Source: Omphiscola glabra (taxonomy: Eukaryota > Mollusca > Gastropoda > Lymnaeidae). Taken from it: a stretch of DNA of 64,000 bases. The stretch spans positions 20,091,617 to 20,155,616 of the forward strand of contig OZ024794.1 of NCBI GenBank assembly GCA_964017045.1, given 5' to 3'. The notes beneath the pieces were generated by a model. That model was not told the origin of the DNA, made no database searches, and saw only the letters and a program-made list of their open reading frames with translations. Positions 1 to 24,037 of this stretch are shown here, piece by piece. How positions within the stretch are numbered: the stretch's first letter is position 1; each line of letters opens with the position of its first letter. The translations under genes and the position numbers were made by a program.

Positions 1-1441
1 GAAAACTGGGACGATTTTGGGCGGGGGGGGGGGGGGGTTCATGCAAAATAGACCTTTGAGAGCCCTTTCTTTTATAATTACAACTCTATAGAGACATTGT
101 AACACAAGTTAACGAAACTCAGTCACATGATACCTCAGCACGGAGGCGTAGTGATTTAATCATAGAGTATGAGAATAAGAGGAACTAGTTTTAGTAGCGG
201 AAGAGGATTGCATGAGTTTAGGAGAGAAGGCTGGAAGCCATATTGTGAGGACACGTTTTGAGTCGGGGAGGTCATATTTGAATGTGATATTAATTCATGA
301 GTGGAATTGTACTGAAGATTTCTTATTTGATATGGAAACTACCTTTGTTACATGGAATTATCTGAATCAAGATTAATATGTGTATTGACTATGTGAAATA
401 AAGTACTGTGTGATAGATCGGACCTTATTCTATTATTGAGAAGAAAGATGGCAGTGAAATTAAGGATGATAGAGTAACGAAGTAGATAACTAGCTGAACA
501 AGAATATCAAGCTATGTTACAGACATATATCTACAATAATTATTGTGGCTCTAAAAGAGCCAACTGTCACCTACATATCTGTTAATCAATTATTATGGCT
601 ATAAAAATATCACCACAAAGTTTCGCGGTTATCGTAACACTAATGCTTTGTATTTTCATAAATAGCAGGCAAATATCGCTGTATTAATATTTAGCCTAGT
701 ACAAACACACTAGTCTTTCCTTACTGGAGACGTAATTATTTCGATATTTATGATATGTCAAAATGAATGTCACAAATGAATAAATTGAATAAACCTTTAA
801 AAAGTTAAAACATTAGTTTTTTTTTCTCAAAATTATTTACATTTGATTAGGCTTAATTAAAATGAAATTTTAGAAAATAAAGGACAAGTAGGTCATCATG
901 CAGCTGTGTGCAGTTTTGCAGAGTACTAGTCATATAACAGACGATAACAGCAAGACGTCCAGCAAAAAGGATTATCGGATTGCCGGCCTAGATATAGAGA
1001 GACAATCTGTTTTCTGGTAGATTACAGAAAACCTCAATCACTTTCGGCCAGATGGCCTAAATTCTCAATCACTTTCAGCCGAAACTGAAATTAAACCGAA
1101 AGTTAACTTTTCTGTTTCGGCCTAAACCAAAATTAAAACGAAACTTAACTACTCTGCTTCATTCGAAACCTTAACTAGGCCAAAAGTGATCAAATGGCGA
1201 CTTTCCGCGCCGAAACGGAAGCCAAAGCCGAAATTCGGTTGGTCTCTAATCGGAATAAAAACAAAACATTAGGAGACGCCCACTAAGACCAAATGATGAC
1301 GTAAGATTAACAATACAAAGCATGACTCATTAAAATGTTATTACCTAATTTTCTCTAAATGATTGACTTAACTTGTACTTTCACTCATTTATTTCATGAC
1401 TCAATATATGTATATGTTTAACTATTTATCTTCAATTACAG
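1..1441. other. Intron or 5' region of gene A
   Basis: No coding exon is visible. A 15-G tract lies at 23-37. Bases about 110-560 resemble intron 1 of gene B (about 8000-8440), so this is probably the equivalent intron of gene A, with A's signal-peptide exon to the left of the window. The equivalents of gene B exons 2 and 3 are absent: homology jumps from about 560 to about 757, where it resumes with B's intron 3 at about 12800, implying loss of roughly 4 kb relative to B. Bases 975-1255 are a CCGAAA-rich block present in both copies. Confidence 0.5.
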
Positions 1442-2524
1442 ATTCTGTACATTTATATGTAACACCGGATATCGTTTTCTTCACACTTCTGAGTCCGACA
1501 TCATATACATATGTGACGTAAGCGCTGGATTTTATGACAAAGTTGAACCCGACCAATGTGTCCGTAAGTAATGCAATAGTAAAATGTGGACATTTATATT
1601 GATAGCATGCTGTTTAGGCTAGTTAAAATCAACAAGAATTTAGACTAGGCAAAAGGGGTAACAAATGAATGGGGTTAAGATAGAAAAGGGGTAACGAAGG
1701 AAAGACGATAACAAAGTTGGGGGTAACGAAGGATGGGGGTTGTTCAATGCAAATTCTTAAATTCTGGGTTTTGTTTTTGAAGATCCAGAATCTAACCATA
1801 TTTTAAAATTAGCTGGCCAAAAATGGTTTCACTTTTTAATGGGTTAAAGATATTCACGATTTCATGTAAACAATGATTGAAGTTATGGTGTGTTATTTTT
1901 TTTAAACTACACATTCACGGTATTGTTAATACGAATGAAAGTGTGTGGAAGACATTATGTGTGCCAAGCGTCCAACATAATTTTGACAGTTTTACTCTAA
2001 AAATGTTTACCTCCAATTTATGATAACTGATTTGGATCGAAACACTTCACCATTAAATTATTTATCTTTATACACGTCAGCCTTGTAAAGGCTAGAGTTT
2101 TGTTTTATTTCTTCTGTGAATGTTTTATTTGTAACGCACCCAATCCCTATACAACCTGCCGTCACAGTGATGGCTCGACCCCAGCCAACAATATTCGTTC
2201 AAAGCCAAACCAGATCACGTTAGAGCAAACCAATACTCTTCCAAATCTAATCAAGAATCGCTTAGTGTTATATCAAAGCCTACCAAGGCTATTTAAATGG
2301 TCGAAAGCTAAAAATTTCCGGCCCAAAAATGGTTTAATTTGAAAACACAAGTCACTAAATTACGCCGCGGTGGGAGTTTGTCAAACTTTTAAAATGGCAT
2401 CTAAATAACGCCGCAGAGAAGACCTGTCTATAGAGAGGACTCTTCTAAGCGATTACCTAGTAAGCATTTTTGTTGAACCTTAAACGTAACGTCACAAAGG
2501 AGGCACGTCTAAAACTGTCGTTAC
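757..2524 (+). repeat. Segmental duplication, copy 1
   Basis: This stretch is homologous to 12790-15125, including the sushi exon, both intron flanks and the unique sequence leading into the 42-bp minisatellite. Landmarks shared by both copies are the AAATAAAGGACAAG block, the CCGAAA-rich block, the exon at 1442/13685 and the AAATGGTCGAAAGCT block. Divergence is mostly indels and array length differences. Homology resumes after the 42-bp array at about 4145-4545 (versus 15355-15640). Confidence 0.85.
1442..1563 (+). CDS. Gene A: exon encoding the second half of a six-cysteine sushi domain
   Basis: After a TTACAG acceptor the exon reads, in phase 2, FCTFICNTGYRF..., continuing to ...GFYDKVEPDQCV, and ends at a GTAAGT donor in phase 1. 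It is 122 nt, exactly the length of the homologous exons at 13685, 22146 and 33300. It carries the last four cysteines of a sushi/CCP domain, a disulphide-bonded extracellular module. No exon for the first half of this sushi is visible upstream in the window, so in gene A the domain may be incomplete. Its phase-1 end can join the EGF exon at 5909 or the exon at 4557. The protein would be secreted; partner unknown. Confidence 0.8.
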
Positions 2525-4158
2525 GCTAGAGACAAGTCCATCGCCAATGTTGCCCGGACCCAAATCAACTGAGACAAGTCCATCGCCAATGTTGCCCGGT
2601 CCTAAGTCAACTGAGACTAGTCCATCGCCAGTGTTGCCCGGACCCAAATCAACTGAGACAAGTCCATCGCCAATGTTGCCCGGTCCTAAGTCAACTGAGA
2701 CAAGTCCATCGCCAGTGTTGCCCCGTCCCAAGTCAACTGAGACTAGTCCATCACCAGTGTTGCCCCACCCAAGTCAACTGAGACAAGTCCATCGCCAATG
2801 TTGCCCCGTCCTAAGTCAACTGAGACAAGTCTATCGCCAGTGTTGCAGGTCCTAAGTCAACTGAGACACGTCCATCGCCAGTGTTGCCCCGTCCTAAGTC
2901 AACTGAGACACGTCCATCGCCAGTGTTGCCCCGTCCTAAGTCAACTGAGACATCAAGTCTATCGCTATTGATGCCTCGTCCTAAGTCAACTGAGACAAGT
3001 CCATCGCCAATGTTGCCCCGTCATAAGTCAACTGAGACATCAAGTCCATCGCTTATGCTGCCTCGTCCTAAGTCAACTGAGACAAGTCCATCGCCAATGT
3101 TGCCCCGTCCTAAGTCAACTGAGACAAGTCCATCGCCAGTTTTGCCCCGTCCCAAGTCAACTGAGACATGTCCATCGCCAATGTTGCCCCGTCCCAAGTC
3201 AACTGAGACTAGTCCATCGCCAATGTTGCCCCGTCCCAAGTCAACTGAGACTAGTCCATCACCAGTGTTGCCCCACCCAAGTCAACTGAGACAAGTCCAT
3301 CGCCAGTTTTGCCCCGTCCTAAGTCAACTAAGACAAGTCCATCGCCAGTTTTGCCCCGTCCTAAGTCAACTGAGACATCAAGTCTATCGCTATTAATGCC
3401 TCGTCCTAAGTCAACTGAGACAAGTCCATCGCCAATGTTGCCCCGTCATAAGTCAACTGAGACATCAAGTCCATCGCTTATGCTGCCTCGTCCTAAGTCA
3501 ACTGAGACAAGTCCATCGCCAATGTTGCCCCGTCCTAAGTCAACTGAGACAAGTCCATCGCCAGTTTTCCCCCGTCCCAAGTCAACTGAGACTAGTCCAT
3601 CACCAGTGTTGCCCCACCCAAGTCAACTGAGACAAGTCCATCGCCAATGTTGCCGGTCCTAAGTCAACTGAGACACGTCCATCGCCAGTGTTGCCCCGTC
3701 CTAAGTCAACTGAGACATCAAGTCCATCGCTATTGCTGCCTCGTCCTAATTCAACTGAGACAAGCCCATCACCAGTGTTGCCCCGTCCTAAGTCAACTGA
3801 GAAAAGTCCATCGCCAGTGTTGCCCCGTCCTAAGTCAACTGAGACATCAAGTCCATCGCTTATGCTGCCTCGTCCTAAGTCAACTGAGACAAGTCCATCG
3901 CCAATTTTGCCCCGTCCTAAGTCAACTGAGAGAAGTCCATCGCCAGTTTTGCCCCGTCCCAAGTCAACTGAGACATGTCCATCGCCAATGTTGCCCCGTC
4001 CTAAGTCAACTGAGACAAGTCCATCGCCAGTTTTGCCCTGTCCTAAGTCAACTGAGACTAGTCCATCACCAGTGTTGCCCCATCCCAAGACAACTGAGAA
4101 AAGTCCATCAACAGTGTTGCCCCACCCAAGACAACTGAGACCTATCTATCGCCAGTGA
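2525..4158. repeat. Minisatellite, 42-bp unit, about 39 copies
   Basis: The unit contains CCATCGCCAGTGTTGCCCC and AAGTCAACTGAGACA. Because 42 is divisible by three, long open frames appear on both strands (for example PKSTETSPSPVLPR repeats); I regard these as artefacts. It lies in the intron of gene A. The homologous array at 15148-15356 has only about five copies, so expansion followed the segmental duplication. Confidence 0.95.
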
Positions 4159-4556
4159 TTACCAGTCCTAAGTCAACACCGAGCCTCTCCCCGTAAAGGC
4201 TCATCAAAAGCCTTAGATCGTTTCCAAGGCTGAGAAGAATTTTATTTATTTGTTGATTGAACTTTATTCATTAATTTTAAACATCAACTTTTTTCAACGA
4301 TAATTGCTTATATGTAATAACGTTTAACCCATTTATAACTTGAAGCATGCTGTTGGCTGTTCTTAAAAGGAAATGTATGTAACAAGCATTGGTGATACGT
4401 TAAAAATATGACTGCTTGATATCTGACAGTTGCAAAGTAGTCATCGAAAGGTTAAAATGATATTTTGTTGTTATATTGCTGAAATGAAAAGTAAGACTTG
4501 GGTTTAGATGAAAATATGACCGAGATTATGTAATAGAGGAAACCGCCGAGTGTGAG

Positions 4557-4676
4557 ACTGTCAGTACAACTGTACATCCGGGTACATGTTTGAGGGTACA
4601 AGAGCCCAAACGTTTAACTTCTCGTGTGACGCATCATTGGGTTACTATGACCCGCCCTTGATCCCTGGCTGTGTCC
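4557..4676 (+). CDS. Gene A: sushi second-half exon at a recombination junction
   Basis: The sequence encodes CQYNCTSGYMFEGTRAQ... and ...YYDPPLIPGCV and ends at a GTGAGT donor in phase 1. It is nearly identical to exon 22146-22267 of unit D. The left edge differs: D's normal acceptor (ATTCAG) is replaced by sequence matching gene B's intron 4 (15600-15640). Two possible acceptors remain: after 4556 (GTGTGAG), which is in phase with exon 1442-1563, or after 4564 (GTCAG), which is phase 0. Neither has a good pyrimidine tract, so the exon may be skipped. There is no first-half sushi exon just upstream, in contrast to D. Confidence 0.6.
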
Positions 4677-4984
4677 GTGAGTTTCATTTATTAAATAGAA
4701 TCCATGTTTTGTAACAATAGAGACGTGTGGTTTAGTTCTCTTTTAAATTAAATATCAACAACAAATTTTACAAATGTTAAAGAAATCGCTGAGATAAATA
4801 CAGATTGTGTATCTTGTTAAGTCTAATAATTTTGCTATTCATTTTTAGCTAAATAAAGGCTAATTTATTAAAATGAAAATTTATCTAGGCAACATTACCA
4901 TGAAGACATGTCAATTACGTTTACAGTAAATAGAATTCTCGAAATAAGATTCTTATTTAAACAACCCTTGAAAACAAAATTTTA

Positions 4985-5310
4985 GTATCAATCCTTTATA
5001 AAATGTAATAGAGAGCAATGGGTGTGTATCTCAAAATTTGACAAAAAATGCATTCAAATAACGCACTTTATAAGAGTCATATTTAGTACTCCTCCCCCAA
5101 GGCTCGCAACCGCACATTTTTTCACGTCCCGAAACTATGTTAATAATCTAATGACCCACCCGCTTGAACACCCCAGATTTATTATACCAAATATATTAGA
5201 AAAACAAAATAAAATATTACGCAGACAACGCAATTGCGATTTTAAAAAAATCTCAGCGCTTTTATCGTGAATTTTATTTAGTGAAATCAGTGTCATCTTA
5301 TTTCCTTTCT
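4985..5310 (+). repeat. Interspersed repeat R1, copy 1
   Basis: This is homologous to 63600-64000 in the same orientation and to 20905-21275 and 58935-59290 in the opposite orientation. Conserved blocks are AACGCACTTTATAA, then a variable C tract, ACATTTTTTCACG, AATATTACGCA and GAATTTTATTT. It lies in the last intron of gene A and is absent from the corresponding intron of unit D, so it inserted after the exons were duplicated. Confidence 0.75.
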
Positions 5311-5559
5311 TGAAAAACAGAAAAAAAACTGATTTTTTGTGTTTGGAGTTTGAAGGTGGTGCTAAAAATGTGAAAGAACTTGTTTCGACAACGAGACAAT
5401 GTGCCGTGTTTCCGCTCAATTGGTTGACGAGAAACGGTCAGTTAGACTTCAGAAGATTTTGCCGGCTAAATACGCACAAAAGCGAAGTTGATACGGATCT
5501 AAAAAATAAATCAACAGCGATTGTTGTGTTATAGTTTCTTTTGTTTTACGGTAAAAGTC

Positions 5560-5810
5560 ACAATTTAAATATGGCGTCATATATCTGATATGTGAAGGGG
5601 TTGGAATATCAGAATGTTAATAAAATTCAGGGGGGGGGGTGTGACTTATCGGGGGGAGCGGGTAGCACTGATTGGGAATAATATAAAGTGCGTTACTAGA
5701 ATGCATGCTTCATCAAGTTGGCCTAATATTAGTACATGCGAATTTCTCGCATCTTAGCCGCCACTGTTTAGTGGGCTATAGATATTTGACAATACTTTAA
5801 TCAAGTAAAG
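5560..5810 (-). repeat. Interspersed repeat R1, partial inverted copy
   Basis: It contains a G tract, then AAAGTGCGTTAC and TTAGTGGGCTATA, matching the right-hand parts of the copies at 20905 and 58935. With 4985-5310 it forms a divergent inverted pair around about 250 bp of unique sequence, which could be one foldback-type element with long terminal inverted repeats. Confidence 0.6.
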
Positions 5811-5901
5811 TCTTTCGTTTAAGAAGAACAAACAGAATTGTACATCACTAAATTTTCATATAATACTATACTTTAAAAAAAATTGCAACAATAACTTTTA
5901 A

Positions 5902-6024
<123 letters not shown>

Positions 6025-6026
6025 CG

Positions 6027-6032
6027 AATAAA
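6027..6032 (+). promoter_or_regulatory. Polyadenylation signal of gene A
   Basis: AATAAA begins two bases after the TAA stop, implying a very short 3' untranslated region. Confidence 0.6.
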
Positions 6033-7026
6033 ATGTCCATGAACAAAAATATAATGACTGAAGGTTGTTTTTTTTTATTTGGATTGAATGGATGTCCTTT
6101 AAATCTTTCTGATTAATTTAATTAATAAACTGTAATTTAAAAACGATCTGGCTTTATTTTTTATTTATTTTTTTTATTTTTTTACTTTTAAAGAATTGAT
6201 CAATTCCTTATATGTTTAAAGGAGCTTTACTAAAACATTTTTAAAAATTTCTTTTGCTGGAGCTTAAGGTAATCGACTACACTTTTTAAAGACCTTCTTA
6301 TTACTCGTATTTCCATCTTGTGTCTCTAGCGTTGTTTTTGTTTTTACACATACGACTGAGCGGACTTGCTCGCTGTCTCGTGGTCACCTGCAAGGTCGCA
6401 TTCAAGTTGTGTCGACACCTCGTCTTCTTCGTTCAGTGAACGGCGGGATAAAAAAATTAGGTTTGGGGGCATGGGGTTTGTAAGGAAGGTCAAATGAGAG
6501 CTGTAAGATTTGGGGATTATGTCTGTAATATACAAATTAAAATTCTAATATTTACAAATTGCAAACAAAAAATATTTTAAAAAATTTTAAATAGCTAACT
6601 AGTTTCTATGTGGACACCAGATAAATCGCAACTGAAAGTCGTTACATTGAAACATATATTGTTTGTCAAATGCATATTCAGTGATTCATGTGACATGTTT
6701 TATGATTCGTTTTTAAAACAATCATGATGTCATGAGAGCTATCGACTCATCCCCTTAAATATTAGTGTGTCATGATAATGAAATTATTCACGTTATTTTT
6801 TTATATATATATTTCTGGTCAGTTTTTCAATTTAATTTAATTTTTTTTCTATTAACAACACTGTTCGTAGTTTGCTGTTTTTCCTTCCATTAACATTGAA
6901 CAAGTCATATTTAATTTCGGACTCAGAAAGTATAAATAAATTCACCACAAAACACTTCTCATATTTTTCTATTATAATTGTTAACAAATAATTCATCTGT
7001 GAGTCCCGATTAACATAAGTTAAAGT
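6033..7026. other. Intergenic sequence between genes A and B
   Basis: AT-rich sequence with long T runs (6065-6190). I see no exon, array or recognised transposon here. Confidence 0.4.
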
Positions 7027-7418
7027 TTTGGAAAATAAAGGCGATGGAGATAAGATGTTTCAGAAGCATTCTTGGCATCTGCTATAGAGACCATGTCACC
7101 AATGAACACGTGAAAGAAAGGATTCATCAAGCAACTGGGCAGTACGATGACCTCCTGGTGTCTGTAAAAAAGCGCAAACTTGATTGGTAGGGCCATGTGA
7201 CAAGAAAATAAGGGCTTGCCAAAAAAATCATGCAGGGCACAACTAGAGGAGGGAGAAGAAGAGGAAGACAGATGGGAAGTTAACATCAAAGAGTGGACGG
7301 GACTAAAACTAGTCGATGCTATGCGTAGTCTGGAAGACAGAGAGGAATGTAGAAGGATAGTCTTCATGTCATCTGTGGCGCCCCAACTGTCCAAGGACTA
7401 AGGGACATGATCATGATG
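7027..7418 (+). pseudogene. Non-LTR retrotransposon 3' fragment (degenerate)
   Basis: It translates to the C-terminal tail of a LINE reverse-transcriptase protein, parallel to the - strand copy at 31822-32512: AMEIRCFRSILGICYRDHVT, ERIHQATGQYDDLL and a lysine/arginine-rich stretch before the end. In-frame stops at 7188-7190 and 7209-7211 and an indel near 7260 show that it is dead. The 5' end is truncated, as usual after target-primed reverse transcription. The 3' tail has TGATCATGATGA, resembling the TGA-rich tail of the other copy. Confidence 0.85.
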
Positions 7419-7850
7419 AAAGTTTCGGTACGTCCATTGCCCTTCAGGAAAGGTTGTCTTTCAGTCAATATTCACTAACCGTTTCCCAGTTTTCCCCCCA
7501 GAAAAATCTGGTCACCACAACTTATCATAACCTTACTTTTCAAACCGATACATGTTTCAAAACAAAAATAAAAAATTTGCGTGTATACTTTAGTTCACAG
7601 GACATTTATCCTATGCTTCATTGTCTCGTTAGACTTAAACAAATTTAAACAATAAATAGAACTTTCCACGTTAAATTTTGGCCCCGATACTATTAGATAA
7701 ACTTTATCTACAAAGACATTACAGATAACGTTTAAATACTGACACATTTTCCAATGTTCGTTTCAGCATATTTTAATTGTTTCATTAAAAAGTGATCAGC
7801 TTTCTAGACTTGATCCTGGTTTAATTTAAAATTAAGAATTTTTTACCAAA

Positions 7851-20224
<12,374 letters not shown>

Positions 20225-20227
20225 AAA

Positions 20228-20812
20228 TGTCGCATAAGAGATCGAGTCGGTGGGCCGTCGAGCGCGAGCTCTTAATGCCCCCCCCCCATCCGGCGCTCCC
20301 CCACACAAGCCAGCGCACCGAAGGACTTAACCCGACGCCAGCCAGTGCGGAAGGGCGCCGGGAACTTCCCCTTTGACCTAGGGGAGGCCCGGTCGACCGA
20401 GGACGCTGCGTTTAAAGCGTCCGCAGTCCACTCTCTGTGGGTCAGGACGGCTTTGCTTCCACTCCGGGGGGTTGGTGTTGCGTTACCACTCGCCACCGCC
20501 CAGGGAGTCTTTCGGTCGGGACGTTGGTAGTGGCGGGACGAAACGGTTGCCTAGGAGCGGCTTTCTCACGGCCGCGTAGCTAAAATCATCGGCATGGATT
20601 TTGATGGCCACCCAAGCCTCATATCCATTAACAGCAACTAGTAATCATGTTAGTGGCAGCTCCCGTTGCGTTGGGAGTCATGCGTTTGGCCGGGGTTTTT
20701 AGCTTCGGGTGGACAAATCCCCCTTACTAGTCTGCCACGCCACGAAGAGGCAAACCCCATGTGGACGCCCCCAAGTCTCCTCGGGGACGCTGCCGCTTAC
20801 GCAGCACAGTCA
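20228..20812 (+). mobile_element. GC-rich interspersed element, copy 2, flanked by target duplications
   Basis: It is about 585 bp and homologous to 11628-12150 but with a longer right end (CGAAGAGGCAAACCCC, then CTCCTCGGGGACGCTGCC). It inserted directly behind the gene B stop codon, so gene B's 3' untranslated region now consists of this element; the next AATAAA is near 21117 inside an R1 repeat. Confidence 0.75.
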
Positions 20813-20904
20813 AAACGTAACTGAAATATGCGTTTTAAATATCTTATATATATATCGCTTCTGGTATGACTCGTGGATGACGTCCTAATTTACTACTTCC
20901 ATTT

Positions 20905-21275
20905 CCGGCTAAATAATGAGTTCAATAGTACGCAAAATATAACTCCCGATAACTAAGCTAAATGATATATTTTTTTTTTACATAACGCAACTAGGTTTGG
21001 CGCATAATATTTTCTTTTCGAAAAATGAAATCGTCCCAATTTAAGGATGGTATAATAAATATTTGTTTTAACAGTGGTTGGGACATCAGAATATTTAATA
21101 TACTTCATGGGCGTGAAATAAAAAGTGTGCAGTGACGTATCATCGGGGGGAAGGGGTGTAGCAAAAATTTGGACTCTTAAATGTGCGTGACTTGAGTTCA
21201 TGTTTTTTTAAGTATCTTTAGTAGATGGGAAGTTCACGCATTGGTGCTGCCAATGTTTGGCGGGCTATATCTAGT
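20905..21275 (-). repeat. Interspersed repeat R1, copy
   Basis: It is the reverse orientation of the copy at 4985. Shared blocks: CCCGATAACTA, GGGCGTGAAATAAAAAGTGTG, a G tract and GGCGGGCTATA. Confidence 0.7.
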
Positions 21276-21380
21276 AAAAATATTTTTTACTAAATTATAT
21301 GATCCCGAAAAGATTTTAACCATTACAATTGTAAATTAAAACAGGAGATTCCTGAATCAACTAACGTAAACTCTTGATTC

Positions 21381-21495
21381 ACAAGACACTTAATGAACCT
21401 TCCTAGGATAAGATGTTTATTACAAGACACTTAATGAACCTTCCTAAGATAAGATGTTTATTACAAGACACTTAATGAACCTTCCTAAGATAGGC
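21381..21495. repeat. Three tandem copies of a unit of about 42 bp
   Basis: Unit contains CAAGACACTTAATGAACC and TTCCTAAGATA. It lies upstream of the first exon of unit D. Confidence 0.9.
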
Positions 21496-21612
21496 TCCTC
21501 TTGAATTGTTTTAAGTCATAGTTTACTGAACCACGATTACTGAGGTAATATTGTGTGATCTTGCGTTTCCATTATTAATATTCTCTTAACTGAGGCACTA
21601 TTTCGTTCACAG

Positions 21613-21694
21613 ACTGCCCACTACCCGCTCCACTTGTCAATGGTAGAATTGATTGCCACTATTCAAACACATCACACAATCAAATGGAGGTATT
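21613..21694 (+). CDS. Unit D: first half of a sushi domain
   Basis: Acceptor TTCACAG. It encodes CPLPAPLVNGRIDCHYS then NTSHNQMEV. The exon must end in phase 2 to join 22146; the only matching GT is GTTTGA at 21695, while the stronger GTATTG at 21690 would give a frameshift. Opening CPxPxxxNGxxDC matches sushi 1 of gene B. No signal-peptide exon is visible for D, so it is either an alternative 3' part of gene B or a fragment. Confidence 0.7.
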
Positions 21695-21779
21695 GTTTGA
21701 TTTTAATTCAATATTTTTTTGTTTTAATATCCCTTATAGATCTATCATTGTTCCCAGAATATCTATTTAATTTTTGCAC

Positions 21780-22095
21780 ACTATCTCTATTTCTCTCTCT
21801 GTCTCTCTTTCATTCTTCCTATCTATTTCACCCGTTTTCAATCCTTTTATCCCGTTCTCTCTTCTTCTCTATCGCTTACTCTTTCTTCATCTCTCACTTT
21901 ATCTCTCGTTTTATATCTCTCAATATCTCTAACTTTATCTCTCTGTTTATCTATATCCTTATCTCTCTCTTTATCTTTCTCTTTATCTCTCTCTTTATCT
22001 CTCTCTTTATCTCTCTCTTTCTCTCTCTTTATCTATCTCTTTATCTCTCTCTTTTTCTCTCTATCTCTTTATCTATCTCTTTATATATTCTCCTT
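21780..22095. repeat. Pyrimidine-rich microsatellite, TCTCTCTTTATC-like
   Basis: An irregular array of TCTC and TTTATC motifs in the short intron of unit D. The 165-residue ORF across it is low complexity. Confidence 0.9.
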
Positions 22096-22145
22096 CTACT
22101 TACGAATTCACTTCTCTTTCTTTCGTTTTAAATTGTAATATTCAG

Positions 22146-22267
22146 ATTATGTCAGTACAACTGTACATCCGGGTACATGTTTGAGGGTACAAGAGCCCAA
22201 ACGTTTGACTTCTCGTGTGATGTATCTCTGGGTTACTATGACCCGCCCTTGACCCCTGGCTGTGTCC
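22146..22267 (+). CDS. Unit D: second half of a sushi domain
   Basis: Acceptor AATATTCAG, donor GTGAGT, 122 nt. It encodes LCQYNCTSGYMFEGTRAQ and ends ...YYDPPLTPGCV. With 21613-21694 it gives a complete six-cysteine sushi. Confidence 0.85.
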
Positions 22268-22580
22268 GTGAGTTTATTTCATTTTTTTGTTTTTTAAAGA
22301 ATTATTAAATGACTAGACTGACTCTGAAGTTGAAAGGTTTTGTAACACTTCTTTTAAGAGATATTTAAAATATATTTTATAAACCTCGTTTCAGACATAT
22401 TTACTATGTAAAAATTCTTTGTATAAAATAACTAAGAAAACAGTTTATTTGTAAACTTTTATTCAGGACCTGTTCACTATGTTGAAATTTAAACTACCGA
22501 GAACGAAAAAAAGTTCAGATACAATTGTAGTTATCTATTTTCAGCATATTTAATAAGTTTCTTTGATTTCATTTCCCCAG

Positions 22581-22696
22581 CTTTGTGTCATCCCCCGTGT
22601 TCCAATGGCGGCCTTTGTATGAAGAACAACACGTGTAGCTGTGTGCCCCCTTACACGGGAGACCGGTGCTCAAATCAAATTTCAATTGTAGGATGA
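22581..22696 (+). CDS. Unit D: terminal exon, EGF-like domain
   Basis: Acceptor TTTCCCCAG. It encodes [20 protein letters not shown], then [17 protein letters not shown] and TGA. It is nearly identical to gene A's terminal exon. AATAAA lies about 100 bases downstream. Confidence 0.88.
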
Positions 22697-22796
22697 AGAA
22701 ACATACATAATTTGCCTTATGAATTAACAAATACTTCAGACGTTTGTGTAAACAGCATGAAATATTTCATGTTAACACGCTTTGCTTATTTCAGGA

Positions 22797-22802
22797 AATA
22801 AA
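22797..22802 (+). promoter_or_regulatory. Polyadenylation signal of unit D
   Basis: AATAAA about 100 bases after the TGA at 22694-22696. Confidence 0.55.
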
Positions 22803-23244
22803 ATGTATGTGTTTACCTGTATTTAGAAGGTATTTTAATTCTTTCCTGTATAGAGCAGTACGTGCTCTGTGACTACCTTTGTGGTTTATGGTTTTGTCGT
22901 CCCAAGTTAACAACAACCTCTATGCATACAAATGACACAAAAAATCACCTTCATACAATACATGAAGTGTACAAAATAAATGCCACGCTAAAAAAAAGTG
23001 CCATTTGGGCCGAACCGCCCCATTGACATTGCGCCCCTGAGTGCACGGCTATAGTGGAATTCAAATGACGCTTTAAGTACATAATCCACATTTCCTACGT
23101 ATCAAACATTGTTAAACTTGTCTTTGTTCGAAAGCTTATAATCTTCATGGCCATATCCCGTGACGCAATGCATCTCTTACTTCCATTATAAAGTATAAAA
23201 TGATGTATTACTGGGTTAGACAATGTGTAATCAGAAAACGTTGG

Positions 23245-23757
23245 TGGACTAAAAGGTGTAGCTAGACTAAAAGGTGTAGCTAGACTAAAAGGTGTAGCTA
23301 GACTAAAAGGTGTAGCTAGACTAAAAGGTGTAGCTAGACTAAAAGGTGTAGCTAGACTAAAAGGTGTAGCTAGACTAAAAGGTGTGGCTAAACTAAAAGG
23401 TGTGGCTAGACTAAAAGGTGTGGCTAAACTAAAAGGTGTAGCTAGACTAAAAGGTGTAGCTAGACTAAAAGGTGTAGCTAGACTAAAAGGTGTAGCTAGA
23501 CTAAAAGGTGTAGCTAGACTAAAAGGTGTAGCTAGACTAAAAGGTGTGGCTAAACTAAAATGTGTGACTAGACTAAAAGGTGTAGCTAGACTAAAAGGTG
23601 TAGCTAGACTAAAAGGTGTAGCTAGACTAAAAGGTGTAGCTAGACTAAAAGGTGTGGCTAAACTAAAAGGTGTGGCTAGACTAAAAGGTGTGGCTAAACT
23701 AAAAGGTGTAGCTAGACTAAAAGGTGTAGCTAGACTAAAAGGTGTGACTAGACTAAA
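23245..23757. repeat. Minisatellite, 18-bp unit, about 28 copies
   Basis: Unit TAGACTAAAAGGTGTAGC, very homogeneous. A variant block (GTGGCTAAAC) occurs near 23385-23420 and again near 23650-23700, indicating an internal duplication of about 270 bp. The in-frame ORF (KLKGVARLKGVAR) is an artefact of the 18-bp period. It lies between units D and C. Confidence 0.97.
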
Positions 23758-23897
23758 ATGGATGGGGCGCCAATATTATTAATAAGAAAGCCAATACCTA
23801 CCAAATTCGGTAAACAGTGGTTACCTACTGCACGATGTGGACCAGTCCTTTCAACTGATGTACTTTTTTTTAAAAGTTTACCGTGAATATGTATCTG

Positions 23898-24037
23898 CAG
23901 AGGCGTAGGAACGGCTTGGCATCGGGGCAGTTGCCAAGGGCCTGTTCAAAAGGGCGCCGCTAAATCTCTAATTTTTTAATTTTTATTTTTAAAAAAATAA
24001 ATTTGCCAAGGGCGCCAAAAACCCAGTTACGCCTCTG
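23898..24037. mobile_element. hAT-type MITE, 140 bp, with perfect 8-bp target duplication
   Basis: Terminal inverted repeats CAGAGGCGTA and TACGCCTCTG; flanks TGTATCTG at 23890-23897 and 24038-24045. An 8-bp duplication and CAG...CTG ends are characteristic of hAT transposons. A related copy is at 29766-29930. It is too short to encode transposase. Confidence 0.9.

Noticed and set aside
2547..4158. Proline/serine-rich repeat proteins (PKSTETSPSP)
   Set aside because: The 42-bp minisatellite is open on both strands and lies in an intron; frames shift between partial units.
21634..22131. 165-codon ORF rich in serine and leucine
   Set aside because: Its first part overlaps a genuine sushi exon in another frame; the rest is a TCTC microsatellite.
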